DNA from: Perilla frutescens
Lineage: Eukaryota > Streptophyta > Magnoliopsida > Lamiales > Lamiaceae
Assembly: GCA_026008535.1 (NCBI GenBank)
Contig: BRKX01000015.1
Coordinates: 24,635,501-24,699,500, forward strand
DNA length: 64,000 nucleotides
Reading direction: 5' to 3'
Shown: positions 23,895 to 36,250 of the stretch, piece after piece
Position numbering within the stretch: the stretch's first letter is position 1
How the letters are laid out: every line of letters starts with the position of its first letter
The notes under the pieces: model-generated
What the model saw: the letters and a program-made list of their open reading frames with translations, nothing else
Told to the model about the DNA's origin: nothing
Databases searched by the model: none
Made by a program: the position numbers and the translations under genes

Positions 23895-24200
23895 GCTCAA
23901 AATATTTCGTTAGCATACCATAAATATTTTCTTAGCATAAGACAAATGTTTCGTTAGCACCATTTATATTGTCGTAAAGGCATATTCAATCGCAATTTGG
24001 TATGCTTCATTATCATATGATAAATATTTCGTTAGCATCAATTATATTGCTATAAAGATTTATTCAATCTCAATTAGGATATGCTTCGTTAGCATCAATT
24101 ATATTGCTATAACGATTTATTTCATCCTAATTAGGATGTGTTTCGTTAGCATATGCCAAATATTTCGTTAGTATCAATTATATTGACATCGAAAAATACA
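23895..24200. repeat. Minisatellite-like array of TTCGTTAGCAT units
   Basis: The words TTCGTTAGCAT, ATCAATTATATTG and TCAATCTCAATTAGGATATG recur about every 60-80 bases, best conserved at 24000-24190. No inverted partner and no ORF. Subterminal arrays like this occur in DNA transposons, but no termini are defined. AT-rich unassigned sequence flanks it (23520-23890 and 24200-24700, with a CAT trinucleotide run at 24608-24630). Confidence 0.55.
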
Positions 24201-24903
24201 TTAATCATTATTATTTTTTTTTGCATGAGAATGCTAATGCATTGCTAACGTTAACATTGACATATGCTAATAAAAATATTATAATAATGCTAATGTAGTG
24301 TAGTTATATCTGCTAACAAAATCATGTGTTTAATAGTACATCTATATAATCATTGTATAACTCTCATCTCAATTATACATGTTTCGTTTGAATATGCCAG
24401 ATGATTCGCTAGCATCATTTATATTGTTATAAGGGTAAACACAACAATTTTAGTGTTCAATAATTTAATTTTATTTAATTTCACCATTTATTTCTATAGC
24501 GACCTGAAACCTTTTAATTAAATTGCCACTTTCTAACATATGCATGTTATAGTATTTTCGGATACGTTCCTATAAGTCGCGCCTAAATTATTATTACTAT
24601 TTTCATCATCATCATCATCATCATCATCATTATTATTGGTATGAGTTGGTAAATATTTTAATTATTTGAGATATTCTCTAAAAGTTTAAAACACTATATT
24701 TTATATGTGTAACCCAAGGATTTATTTTAATTTGAGCCTAGTACAATTATTCTTAGCCCAATAACCTGGCCCAAAGGGGGTTATCTTCTTCATGAGTCAT
24801 GCACAACAAAAGATGAAAGCATGGGAGATTTTCCGTTTCAAAACTTATTCCAATGATTACATTTTTGCCTCTCCACTATCTCCATGATCATAGAAATTAA
24901 TCA

Positions 24904-25669
24904 TCTATACATATATTAAGGTAAAATCGTGTGATAGACAATAGTTCAGAAATAAATCATTATCTATCACACGATTTAACATTTATATTTTAGACAATAA
25001 TTTTTTGCATAATAGACAATGGTTTTGAGTTAAAGACAACGGTGCTGACATTTATTGTTGTAATTTTTATTTTATTTTTTTGCATTTTCCATGACGGTTT
25101 AGACTACAACTGTTGTATTTTAATAAATTTTTACGATCTTATTTATTATTTTTTTACCTGAAAATTTGAGATTTATAACATATTTTATTTTATTTATGTA
25201 TAGGTGGAGGATTTATGGTACCCTACATTTATCGCCTAAAAATAATTTTCATTTGTGTTGCACTATAATAACAACAACAACAACAACATAATTTGTAATA
25301 ATTTATTATTTTTCTATTGCAATTTCATCATTTAAAATAATTAAATAAATATGTTTTATATACCGGTCATATATTTAAAGAAATCAAATGTTCTTTAATC
25401 GAGAAAAAAATATACATTGATATTTATAAAATTGTGTAGTTTGAAATATTTCAATTCGATCTTTTTAACATGAATTTTCTAAATTTTAATTTTCTTTTTG
25501 TTTGTCGTAACTACTCAAAATTGATCTTTATCTATTTAATTAGCACACATGCATATTATTTTATTAATTTTTAAAAATTAAACACAACATATAAAATTCC
25601 AAAATAATCATAATATTATAGATCTAAAAAAATAATAATAATTTGTGCATCGCACAAGTAAGATACTAG
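24904..25669 (+). mobile_element. Non-autonomous Helitron
   Basis: The 5' end is TCTATACATATATTAAG, of the TC..TATTAA type common in plants. Near the 3' end is a hairpin TTGTGC-ATC-GCACAA (25643-25657), 8 nt, then CTAG (25666-25669). It lies between A (24903) and T (25670), the expected host dinucleotide, without target duplication. The interior (766 bp total) has no Rep/helicase. It contains a 19-bp near-perfect palindrome at 24924-24977 and an ACAACAAC run near 25270. It interrupts the surrounding LTR. Confidence 0.75.
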
Positions 25670-26158
25670 TAGGATTTAAGCTCGAAACCTTTTCATCTTC
25701 ATTTTTCTTGCTATAAAAAGGGGCCTCGATGCCTCATTCTAAACACATCAAAACCAACAATCATTCTCTAAGCATCTCTAGAGCAATAGTGTTTTCTTCT
25801 CAGAGATATTTGAAAGTGTGTGTGTGTGTATTTTTCTTTTTTCGCATTTCATTGAGAGAGTTGAGGGAGGTGGTTAGAGTTGTCAAAACGGACTGGCGGG
25901 GCGGGGCGGGGAAGCCCGCTAGAGGGACGGGCCTGAAAAAATAGGGTTCTACCCAAGGATGAAAATATCGCTATCGTAACATATATCACAACTTCAATTT
26001 TACGGATATATCGATATCGCATATCGATATCGCAGAAAATTGAAAAAAATGATGGAAATCATATTAAAATCTTGAAAATTTAGCATGAAATTTTAGGAAC
26101 TATTATCACATATTATTATGCACATATTCCACTAATTTTTTTGATAGAATTGTATTTT

Positions 26159-28802
26159 TGTAATACCCCAAAAATTTATTATTTAAATTTAATTAGGAAT
26201 ATATACCCAATAGTTAAAATAAGTGAAATATCCAAAACTTTTTGGTATTAAAAATATATAAGGCTTATGCTAACCATAAGGATATTCTAGGGAAGAAAAC
26301 GAACCCTTCTAGGTCACATTTTTAGGTGATGTGTGTCCATTGAGGGCTCGTTTGCTAGACAGGATAAGATAAAGTATGATATCTATGACTAGGATGTCTT
26401 TGATATATTAGGTATCAATATCATGTTTGCTTGAATGTATTAAAATATTTATAAAATATATACATATATAATCTACTGTTTGGTTGGAAGTATTAAAATT
26501 CTCATATAATTACAATTCCAAAAATACCCTCTTATATTAGGCAAGAGAGAATTTATTATTAGACATTAATTAATATGGAGTGGGACAATTTAGTCCAATA
26601 ATTATAATAATGATCTTCTGTATTACACATCCCACCTAGGAGGTGGGATACATAATCCTACTGAATCCTGCAGATCTTTGTTAGAAATACTGGGCCCTTA
26701 CTTAATAAAGGGCTTTGAGCTTTGAACCAAACAACATATTAGGGTGTCGTAGATATCTATTAACCCCTTATCACTCCTAGCAAACGAGCCCTGTGTATTA
26801 GAAATACCCTTAGAACATTTCCGTATTTAATTTAGAACCCTAGATATGCACTTAATTTGATTAATTAAAAATTTATTTATTAAGTGCAAATTGATTTAGT
26901 ATAATTTTACACACGCTTATACATTATATATATACATATCATTTAATTATGAATAAAAAAAAGGGAACGACATATATATATATACTACTAATAACCTTTG
27001 TTGTTTAATTATTGTTGCACCCATGAATTGTGCATATATGTATATATATATATATATAGTAGGTTGATATGTACGTATATAGTAACATAATATAAAAAAA
27101 TTAATTATAATACTAATAATATTAAAATAAAGGAATATAAGATATGGCTAAATTAAATACATGGCAAACATGCATCAAGTGTTAATAATTTATGTACACG
27201 TGTTTGGTAATAGGGATGCTTAGTAATATATAACCTATTACAAGGATAATTTGTGTGTAAATATATATACAAATATATATATCATATTTACCCATGCATG
27301 TATTTTAGGGCCAAATATACAAAACATTCTGAAGGTACGAAAATGCATTTTCCTTGATTTTATTAGTAATAATAGTTCATGTTACTCAAACTGTCTTAGC
27401 TAATTGTTACGTTAATGTCTAGTAATGAATTGTTTAAAAAAAACTAATCAAGTTTATTAATTGTTGTTATTTTATTTTGTTTTTTCTGAAATCATTGTTA
27501 TTTAATTAAATTGTATTCATATATGATTAACAACCATACTCTGATTCGATTAAGTATATTTATGCCAAGGATAGAAGTTTATTTATTTTGAATATTTAGT
27601 TTAATCAAACCAATTTGTACAAGTTCTATATATATATATATAATATTTATTTATTTAGTTTAATATTTATAACATGTGATTAATTATTTCATTTAATTGG
27701 ATTAAAACTTATAATGATCTTTAATTATTGGTGAATCATCAGTTGTTATTTTAAAATGTATAACCAAATCCTTAATAGAATGTAAACAATAAAGTATTGA
27801 GGACAGTTAAACTGTAGGAAATAAAATACAGAAGTTTAATGGAAACTTAAATTAAAATGAAATTTAGGAGTCTCTTTTAGGAGCCCTTAGTTTGGTTAAA
27901 CTAAGCAAAGCCTTGTTGTTGTAGGGCTAGAAGAAGTAGCAGAGTTCGAGCAAAACCAACCCAGAATTTGAAAGCTTATTTGTGCTACAGATTTGTTATC
28001 CAGGTGGGCTACTATATCTTTGCAAATTGTATCTTTCGAGTTATTAAGCTCTGCTTTGTTAAAATTGCATATGTGATTATCTGTGTTAAATATTTACGTG
28101 CTGCTGTATGTTGTCGGAGTCTCATAAACCAGCGCTGTGTCAATGTGAGTAGCTACAGTATGTATGCATTATTTGTCATGCCCTACTCCTTATCGGTGAG
28201 ACTAAAATGAAACACATATGGGTTACACCCATTGGGTATACTTGGTCATACTCAACTTTACGCGTGGTGATGTAGTACGGGTTGCGGGCAGTGACTGGTT
28301 ACACTCTCAAGCACTTCACAATAAAATGTTTTGGTGAACTTAGGTTGCTTTAAATTTTGAAACCTCCTAAGCTTCACTACCTGCATGAACACAGATAGAT
28401 TACTTTAACAAAATGATTTGCATAACTTGTATTGTAAAAACTTGCCCACTGAGTGCACTAGTACTCACCCCAAATATTTTCAAATATTTTTCAGGTCAGT
28501 AGGCTGGCGCGTGAAGGTGACGATGCTGAGAAATGGGCTTTTGTTGTTTATGTATTTTTCCATTGTCTCTTTTTGTTAAGTATTCTGTTGATAATGAAGT
28601 CTCCTTGTAATATCCTTTTGTTAAACACTAAGAGCTCTGGTCTTGGTGTTATGAATATGTATATATTATTATACAGCATGTTTGATTATTCTGAGTCTTC
28701 TGTTGAGATTTTATTAATCAGGTTACCCCCTTTCTTTCCCGCTTCTTAATTTCAACCCCCGTGGCGTCCATTTCCACGGTCTTTCGGGACCGGGGCGCTA
28801 TA
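26159..28802 (+). repeat. 5' LTR of Ty3/Gypsy element B
   Basis: It begins TGTAATACCCC and ends ..GGGCGCTATA, four bases before the primer site (TGGTATTAGAG, 28806-28816). The terminal CA is mutated to TA. It carries a MITE at 26344-26791 and several TATATA runs (26968, 27042, 27629). A block near 28445 (CCCACTGAGTGCACTAGTAC) is shared, as reverse complement, with the LTR at 57645-60118, so the two elements are related. Confidence 0.8.
26344..26791. mobile_element. Tourist/Harbinger-like MITE in the Gypsy B LTR
   Basis: Perfect inverted termini AGGGCTCGTTTGCTAG / CTAGCAAACGAGCCCT bound a 448-bp AT-rich element without ORF. GGGC..GTTTG termini are typical of PIF/Harbinger MITEs. The flanking triplets are TGA and TGT, so the 3-bp duplication is imperfect and the class assignment moderate. 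Confidence 0.7.
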
Positions 28803-28805
28803 GAG

Positions 28806-28816
28806 TGGTATTAGAG
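28806..28816 (+). other. Primer binding site of Gypsy B
   Basis: TGGTATTAGAG matches the initiator-Met tRNA complement TGGTATCAGAG except for one C-to-T change. It immediately follows the LTR end. 28817-29379 is leader without recognised coding sequence. Confidence 0.75.
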
Positions 28817-29379
28817 TAGGTTTTACAACTCTGCAAACCTGTTGGGTCAAATTATTTTATTTTTCTTTTTCATTAAATTCCTGTGTGATATTATATAAGT
28901 CCTCAGTTCGTCACTCACGCAACAGCCGAAAGGTACGCATATTTTTATGCGGTTTTTAGATTTTAAAAGTTTACATTAATTGGTGAAATGTTAAGTTGTT
29001 GGAAATGAAAGATTGTGATTTTCCATATTGGCGGGAATGCCTTGAAAGATTGAGTCTTACACTGATTACTTACTGGTTTTGAGAATGAAATATATATGTG
29101 GGCATACAGGATTTTGTGTTAAACTATGCTGATTCTATTGTACACATGTGAGGAATTTGTTTATCTATGCCTTGGGCATACTTATGAATAATTGACATAT
29201 GTTGATTACACACATTGATAGTTGATTTATGTTTGATGTTTGTGCTCTAGATGAGTACTTTGACTTGGAATTTGAGAATTTAAGATGAACTTAGCCTGTA
29301 GTTGTTGAACTTAGGCTGAATTTGTAAGAATTTGTGAAAATGTTTGAACGTAGACTGATTGGGAAATTTTGCTAATTAG

Positions 29380-30045
29380 ATGACGGGATGGCATGTGAGA
29401 CCTCGAAAGAGGTGTCGTACTCATGTTACGATGGATGAGCGGATTGAGAGGTTCCGTGCATGTATTAGTAGACCAGGGGAGGATATGCCAGAGTTCACCG
29501 CACATTTTGTGACTTTATGGATGACTGTCTCTGGTATCGGTGATATTACAGAGGTAGAGGCTATGGCGAGATATATTATTGGACTACCTCAAGCCTGGAG
29601 ACCATGGGCTGCAAGAGTTGCTGATATTTTCTCAGAGAGATCTCCGCCTACTTTTGCAGAGAAAGTCTATTTCTCGAGATTCTTCACATATGTGCTACGG
29701 ACTTGGGCACATAGATGATGTGTGGCTCCACAATTGCCCATAGTGAAGGAGGATATGGATATGTTTAGAGTACCATTTACATCGATCTTACCAGTTGAGA
29801 GGACGATCGAGACGGATCGTTCAGCACCACCTGCACCAAAGTCGCCACTTATCACGGTAGCATCGCATGATGATGAGGCCGATCTATCTGGGACCCAGTT
29901 AGAGCCCATCGCAGAGGAGGACCCGGATGAGGATCCCGATGAGGAGCCAATGGAAGTAACAGATGGAAGTACGACGCTCCACTTTCGATGTGATTTCGAT
30001 GCAGAGGGGCGTCCTGGGCACTGGTATATTCTGTCGTCTCCATAG
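29380..30045 (+). pseudogene. Extra gag-like reading frame between leader and gag (Gypsy B)
   Basis: A single frame of 222 codons with one stop (TGA at 29716). The first half has features of a gag core C-lobe (ERIERFRACIS, EFTAHFVTLWM, ARYIIGLPQAWRPW). The second half is proline-rich, then acidic (EEDPDEDPDEEPMEV), ending WYILSSP. It has no zinc knuckle. It precedes the main gag by about 400 bp (30046-30433, AT-rich, no coding). I do not know a name for it. It may be a duplicated and diverged gag or a lineage-specific accessory protein. Confidence 0.55.
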
Positions 30046-30448
30046 ATATATGTATAGTCATAGTAGTTTGAGTAGTCTAGTTTATACTGATGTTGACATT
30101 TTGTTGTATCATCAGCTCAGTAGCTTTTGTTAGTCGGAAACGTTGTCGTAGTTATAAGACCGTTCCGACATGAGGCATTCGGTAGTTAGCCTATTTTTGA
30201 CTTAGTGGACTAGACGGTATATTATATTTTTGATGTATAGATAATGTATGTGTAGTACTCCACTCTTTTATATAAAAGTTCTGTTTCAAGATATCTTTTA
30301 GATTTATATATATATTGTGTATATATTTTTAGAAGGCTTTGCATATATACATTTCATTTTCTTTACGAGATGTGTGGTTATTATTTTTATGTTCTTTTCG
30401 AATCTTTACGCAAGTGATTGATCGATTGGAGATTTGACTAGTTGCAGA

Positions 30449-31284
30449 ATGCCAAGAGGAAGACTAAGAAATGTGAACTTGGCGGTACCGGAAGTACCGA
30501 ATATTCCGCAGGGTCAGGGACCTCAAATAGAAATGGAGTTCAGACCACAAAGATATTTGGGTTTTTGCATTGTAGTGATAAAGAAATGGTGGCCTGTGCT
30601 TTGTATCAACTTGTGGATGATGCAAATTTCTGGTAAGAGTCAGTTCGAAGGACAATTTTTGATGCAGATTCGGAAGCATTCACCTGGGAGAACTTTAAGA
30701 CAATCTTGTATCAAAAGTATATACCAGCACATTATCAGCATCAGAAGGCTAATGAGTTCTGAAATCTCAAATAGGGAAATAGATCAGTGGCATAATATGA
30801 TTTGCAGTTTAACAGGTTATCTCGATACGCACCACAGACCGTAGACACAGAAAAAAAGAGGATTGAAAAATTTCGCATGGGTTTGAAACCGGAAATAGGT
30901 ACTGCACTGATCGGAAAGGATGAAGCAAACTATGGTCAAATACTGAGTTGGGCACTTAGTATTGAGGCAATGCAAGGAACATCAAAGACTTCACCATCTC
31001 AACCACTAACTGGGGATCAAAAGGGAAAACAGAAGTGGGATGGTCCACAACGAGGTTATCAAGGGAAGAATTTTCAGTATAACTATCAAGGGGGAAGGAA
31101 CTTTGGACCAAGGCCTGCAGGGCAAGTGAATGTTGCACCAAAATCTCAGGGCTATCAAGGGAATTCACCGTTGTGTGCAACTTGTAACAGATATCACTTT
31201 GGACCATGTGTCCAATGCTATCGATGTGGTCGACAGGGTCATTATGCTAATAAATGCCAACAAAATTCTGGAGCACAAGAATAG
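30449..31284 (+). pseudogene. Ty3/Gypsy B gag with CCHC zinc knuckle
   Basis: The frame starts at MPRGRLRNV (30449), is frameshifted by about 30540, and then continues in the frame of FGFLHCSDKEMVACALY (retrotransposon gag core) through FKTILYQKYIPAHY to the nucleocapsid. The nucleocapsid knuckle is CYRCGRQGHYANKC (about 31216-31257). In-frame stops at 30634, 30760, 30772 and 31282 break it. Q/G-rich spacer sequence precedes the knuckle. Gag would assemble virus-like particles; this copy cannot be made as one protein. Confidence 0.85.
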
Positions 31285-31311
31285 CAGCAGAGGCCACAAT
31301 TCAGACAGGAC

Positions 31312-33419
31312 ATGAGAAATACGAGACCACAAGGTGGAGGAGGTCGAGGGAATAACAACAACAATAGAAGTAATCCTAGACCTCAGCAAAATCAGAATCA
31401 AGGTCCTCGTGCACCACAACAAGCCAGAGCATATGCTCTCAACCAGCAAGAGGCAGCTGAGAACTCTGGGAATTTGGCAGGTATGATTAGTTTGTGCGAT
31501 ATACCTGTGCTTGCTTTATTTGATACTGGAGCTTCACATTCCTTTATATCTAGAGATGTATGTAAACGTCTCAATCTAGAGCTAGAATTAGCGGGAGAAG
31601 CCTTAGCAGTAAGCATTTCCTCAGGACAAACACTTTTAGCTGATTGTGTTTGTAAGAACTTAGACTTGGTAGTAGGTGAAAAGAATTTCACAACTGATCT
31701 CTATGCTCTTGAGATGCGGGACTTTGATATTATATTTGGGATAGATTGACTAACGAAGGAGAATGCAACAATACGCTGTCACGAGAGAGAGATAATATTT
31801 CAGAAGTTAGACAAGGAAGAAGTGAAGTTTTATGGAGCAAAAATGGGAAATATAATTCCCATCATTTCAGCATTAAAAGCTGTAAAGTTGTTACAAAAAG
31901 GAGATTGTCAGGCATTTCTAGTAAACCCTGTAAGCAAGAAAGGAGAAGGTTTAACAGTGGGTCAGGTACCAGTGGTACGGGAATATGAAGATGTATTTCC
32001 AAATGATTTACCAGGTCTGCCGCCAGACAGACAAGTAGAGTTCACCATAGACTTAGAACCGGGAGCAGCACCGGTATCCAAAGCCCCATATCATTTAGCA
32101 CTGAATGAGTTACAAGAGTTAAAGGTGCAACTGGAGGGATTATTGGAATTAGGTTTTATAAGACCCAGTGTATCGCCTTGGGGAGCACCGATTCTATTCG
32201 TCAAAAAGAAGGATGATACTATGAGAATGTGCATCGACTATCGGGAGTTAAACAAGTTGACAGTGAAGAACAAGTATCCACTTCCGATGATAGATGATCT
32301 TTTTGATCAGTTGACTAGTGCAAAAATCTTTTCCAAGATTGATCTACGATCTGGGTATCATCAAGTTAAAGTAAGAAAAGATGACATACCCAAGACTGCA
32401 TTCTGAATAAGATATGGCCACTATGAGTTTCTAGTGTTGCTCTTTGGGTTAACAAATGCACCTGCAGTCTTTATAGATTTAATGAATCGGGTTTTCCATG
32501 AGTATTTGGATAAATTTGTGTTGGTCTTTATTGACGACATACTGATCTACTCGAGAAATGAAGAAGAACACGAGGAACACTTGAGACTAGTGTTAGAAAC
32601 ACTGAGGAGAGAAAAGTTATATGCCAAATTCAGCAAGTGTGAATTTTGGCTAAATGAAGTAATGTTTCTCGGGCACATTGTGTCAGCAGAAGGGATCAAG
32701 GTGGATCCTGCAAAGGTTGAGGCAGTGAATAAGTGGAAATCACCAACCAACATTTATAAGATAAGAAATTTCCTCGGTTTAGCAGGATATTATCGGAAGT
32801 TCATTAAAGATTTTTCAAAGATAGCAAGGCCAATGACACAACTTTTGAGGAAGAAGGTCAAGTTTGAATGGACTGATGCATGTGAACAGAGTTTTCAGGA
32901 ACTAAAGACAAGATTAACAACTGCACCAGTCTTAACTTTGCTAGAAGGAGTAGAAGGATTCGTGATATACACTGACGCGTCTAAATTGGGTTTAGGATGC
33001 GTGCTGATGCAAAATGGGAAGGTGGTAGCATATGCTTCACGACAATTAAGACCTCATGAACTGAACTACCCAACCCATGATTTGGAACTTGCCGGCGTCA
33101 TACATGCACTCAAGATTTTGAGACACTTTATGGGGTGAAATATGAGATTTACACTGACCATAAGAGTTTGAAGTATATCTTCGAACAGAAAGAGCTTAAT
33201 ATGAGGCAGAGAAGATGGTTAGAGTTGGTGAAAGATTATGACTGTACGATACACTACCATCCTGGGAAAGCAAATGTGGTAGCCGACGCATTGAGCAGAA
33301 AGAAACAAGGAGTGATGGGATGTCTACTCACAAATATGGAGGAACTTGTGAGAGAAATAGAAAATATGAAATATAGGGAGAAAAAATTTAGTGATTTGGG
33401 GAGAAAAATTTTAGTGTGA
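31312..33419 (+). pseudogene. Ty3/Gypsy B protease, reverse transcriptase and RNase H, truncated before integrase
   Basis: In the same frame as gag: aspartic protease (FDTGASHSFIS, about 31520), then RT with VSPWGAPILFVKKKD, MCIDYRELNK, SKIDLRSGYHQ and the catalytic FIDDILIYS (about 32528). RNase H follows (YTDASKLGLGCVLMQ, VADALSRK). Stops occur at 31747 and 32404, and a frameshift near 33135. The coding region ends at 33419 and no integrase, 3' LTR or polypurine tract follows. The element lost its 3' half, along with part of the hAT it had entered. Confidence 0.9.
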
Positions 33420-35484
33420 TATATTCAAATAATTTATATTCAATCTTAGATTTCAATTTCATGTGATATATGGGGAGAAAATTTTTAGTGATTTGTCCAT
33501 CATGTCCTCTAACTGAAAAAATGAAAAAATAAAGTCGGTGCACGTGCATCTCACTTTTCTTTCTAAGACATTCTTTGATTTTTCGGTCTTCTTTCTCTTA
33601 TATTTTTTTTGCAAAGTGAATGTCTATATAAAGCAAAGAATATTGCAACGCAAATAATTACATTAAAGACCTAAAAAAGATCACAAAAATATATAGTATA
33701 TTAATATTAAATAAAAATCAAAATATATTATAGAAATATTAAAAAAATCACGATATATTGCGATATCTTGCGATATATTGCGATATTTTGCGATATCTTG
33801 TGATATATTGCGATTTCTCATCGATACTCGGGAAAAAAGATATTCCCCCCAATATTCGTATCGCAATGTCAATATCCGCGAAATATTGATATTTTCATCC
33901 TTGGTTCTACCCGTCCCTACCTAAGTTCGCGGGTTAGCGTGCCGGCCCGCGGGCTTTGCCTTTTTTTTGTTAACAAGACTTGATCTGCTACAAAGGTTTT
34001 TTAAAATGTCAGATCAAATTAGTGCAAGAAAGCAAACAGAAAACCACACACACTGATTTATTTTGGCCACTAACTAAGGTCAGAGGATCAACTCTTGTAA
34101 ATTTCCAACATTATGGGTAGCCATCATTGGCGTTACAATGACCGAAAAAAAAGCAACCACACAGTGATTTGTTTTGGCCATTAAAAGTTTAAACAAATAT
34201 GATCTTTGGCTTTTGTGAATCATACAAACAATGAGAATTCTATTTTTCGGCATGAACACTATTAGCATGCTACCGCCGACCTGCTACTCGCGGGCCAATG
34301 AGACTTGTTGCTGCTCCGCTTCTTGCAGTCGCTGATGCTGCCTACCTTGTCGCCGCTGCTACTGTTGCCAAGGAATTAAGGATTGTTTCGGTGTGTCATA
34401 TACAAACATACCAAAATATATAACTATCAATGAAGCTAAAATTCTGCGGAGAGAAGAAGGGGCAGCAGAGCACTTTTAAAAGAGAAGAAGAGGCAGAAAA
34501 TTAGGTTACAAAAGTATCGGCGCACTTTTGGATTTTGGGGATATTAGTCAATAGATTATTCAATATTCATTTTATGCCATTTGTGATTTGCCCATTTACC
34601 ATTTTAATTAAAAAAATATATATGCGGGCTTGGCGGGTTACCCGCCCTGCCGCGGGCTTATCCGCTCGGGCCCGCCAGAAAAACGGACTTCAAAATTAAA
34701 ATCCTACCCGCCTAAATAGGTGGCGGGGACGGGCTGGTCCGGCGGGCTTGGCCCGTTTTGACAACTCTAGAGGTGGTGATTCTGTTTCGATGGAGAAGTT
34801 GCGGCCATGGTAGTATGGGGTCGGTGACGGCGGCGGTGCAAAGGTGGAAGAAAGATAGAGAGAGAAGAGGGGGTTGCTATGAAGGCTATCTGGGTCGTTG
34901 TCGTGAAAATTATTGGGAGGAATAGTTATTTTGTTTTGTTCTATTCATTTTCAAATTTTCCAAAGTTGTATGGGCTTTGTATAGTTGGGCTAAGCGGTTT
35001 AAATTAAATGGGCAAATAGTGAGGATATGTGGTGGACCACATGCTTGCATAATTATTTATTTATATTTACTTATTTATTTATTTATTTAATTATGTTAAT
35101 GATTATATATTTATTAACCGACGGCGCGTGTATCTAACTAACATCCTATTTTCCAAAATCAAGTTTAAGTCAAGGTCGTGTTGCATGTCCCGAAATTAGC
35201 CGCGGCCTACACATAATATAATTTTTTATAATTGTATAACTTATTTAAATGCGGTCACCACCGAGTCAATAGTACTTAACCCAAACTATCATTCATTTTC
35301 AAGATGATTTCGGGCGACGTGCACGCATGACGAGATTATGTTAGTCAAGAATAAAATAATTATATTTTATTTTTACTATTTCTGCAGAAAAACTCTGAAT
35401 AAATATTTTATTATTATTAAATAAAATGACATTCCAATTATTATTGTTATTATTTATTTTTATGAAAATTAGGACATTAAAATT

Positions 35485-35579
35485 TGGTATCAGAGTGGGT
35501 CTACATTTTTGTAGACTTGTAAAAAAAAAGTTTTATTAAATGTCATCATTGCGTTCACCACATCGCACCAGAATGAGGT

Positions 35580-35633
<54 letters not shown>

Positions 35634-36250
35634 TCATGATGTAAATTGCATGCAATATTATTTTATTGAAAAAAATAATCTCACACTGTGTGATAGATGA
35701 AGAGAGAACCATTTGGAAAGTTTGAATCCAAACCTCGCGTTGAGAGGCCCTAGTGTTGACCCGAGAGGAGTATTTGTGGAAGAAACTGGAGTCTAATGTG
35801 TGGAAGAAAACACGATGGACTAAGTGGAACTTGAGGATGTTACTGAAAATTTGGAAGAAATTGAAAAGGGCTGAGGGAGGCCGAAAGGATGTCGATATGG
35901 AATGCAAAATATTAAAGATACTCCCAAAATTCATGATGTCCAAGGGTGATAAATATTTTGAAAGATACATTCGCTATGAGATGAGAGTTTTCAATGTTAA
36001 AAGGTTCTTGAAAGATCTCATGGCTTGGTGATATAAAAAAGTTTATGGAGAGGACTCCAATGATGATGATGGTGTAAGCTCATGTGTGGACTCGAGCGAT
36101 GTTGAGGTGCACGACATTGCTGGAACCAGTGGAGTTGTCAAGATGCCAAAGGATGAAATCATAGTTATTGACCAATGATGATGTTTTGTATAAAGTTTGT
36201 CTCCAAATAAAATTGTTCACTTTGGAAAAATAAAATAAATTGTTATCGTT
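35485..36250 (+). pseudogene. Primer site and decayed internal start of the outer LTR element
   Basis: The primer site TGGTATCAGAG (35485-35495) is followed by a short frame from ATG 35539 (MSSLRSPHRTRMR) interrupted by a (TA)n expansion at 35583-35629. 35700-36180 retains lysine- and glutamate-rich frames (for example 35753-36031) but no domain I recognise. Interpreted as a ruined gag region. Confidence 0.45.
35583..35629. repeat. (TA)n microsatellite
   Basis: About 23 TA units inserted in the gag-like start of the outer LTR element. Confidence 0.95.

Larger units (their letters stand above)
25954..33903. mobile_element. Inner hAT element with CGATAT-rich ends
   Basis: The termini are CAAGGATGAAAATATC and its complement GATATTTTCATCCTTG. 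They are flanked by the 8-bp duplication GTTCTACC (25946-25953 and 33904-33911), inside the outer hAT. The subterminal regions are dense in CGATAT/TTGCGATAT words. A second, inverted relic lies in the ICME intron. The Gypsy element at 26159-33419 split it, and its middle is lost. 33420-33530 is short AT-rich joining sequence and 33531-33903 is its right end. Confidence 0.85.
25875..34769. mobile_element. Outer hAT element (GC-rich ends), host of further insertions
   Basis: Both ends carry TAGAGTTGTCAAAACGG as inverted repeats (25875-25891 and the complement ending at 34769), flanked by a perfect 8-bp duplication GAGGTGGT (25867-25874 and 34770-34777). The 8-bp duplication is diagnostic of hAT. 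Only 25875-25953 and 33904-34769 belong to it; these parts have GGGCGGG/CCCGCC-rich subterminal repeats and a non-coding AT-rich middle. No transposase is recognised, so it looks non-autonomous (roughly 0.95 kb before insertion). Confidence 0.85.
24708..35476 (+). repeat. LTR of a Gypsy-type element, interrupted by nested insertions
   Basis: The LTR starts TGTAACCCAAGG (24708), has a TATA box (TATAAAAAG, 25712-25720) and ends near 35476, nine bases before an initiator-Met primer site (TGGTATCAGAG, 35485-35495). Removing the Helitron (24904-25669) and the hAT nest (25875-34769 plus one 8-bp duplication) leaves about 1.1 kb, a normal LTR length. 34778-35476 is GC-mixed then AT-rich LTR sequence with no ORF. 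The start is inferred from the TG rule. Confidence 0.55.

Noticed and set aside
25944..33913. Inner element read as a MULE with a 10-bp duplication
   Set aside because: Termini CAAGG..CCTTG with an exact 8-bp GTTCTACC duplication, plus the hAT-like transposase trace in the sister copy, fit hAT better.
35753..36031. Lysine-rich 92-residue ORF as a host gene
   Set aside because: It lies directly behind a primer site in a decayed retroelement; composition follows A-rich DNA.
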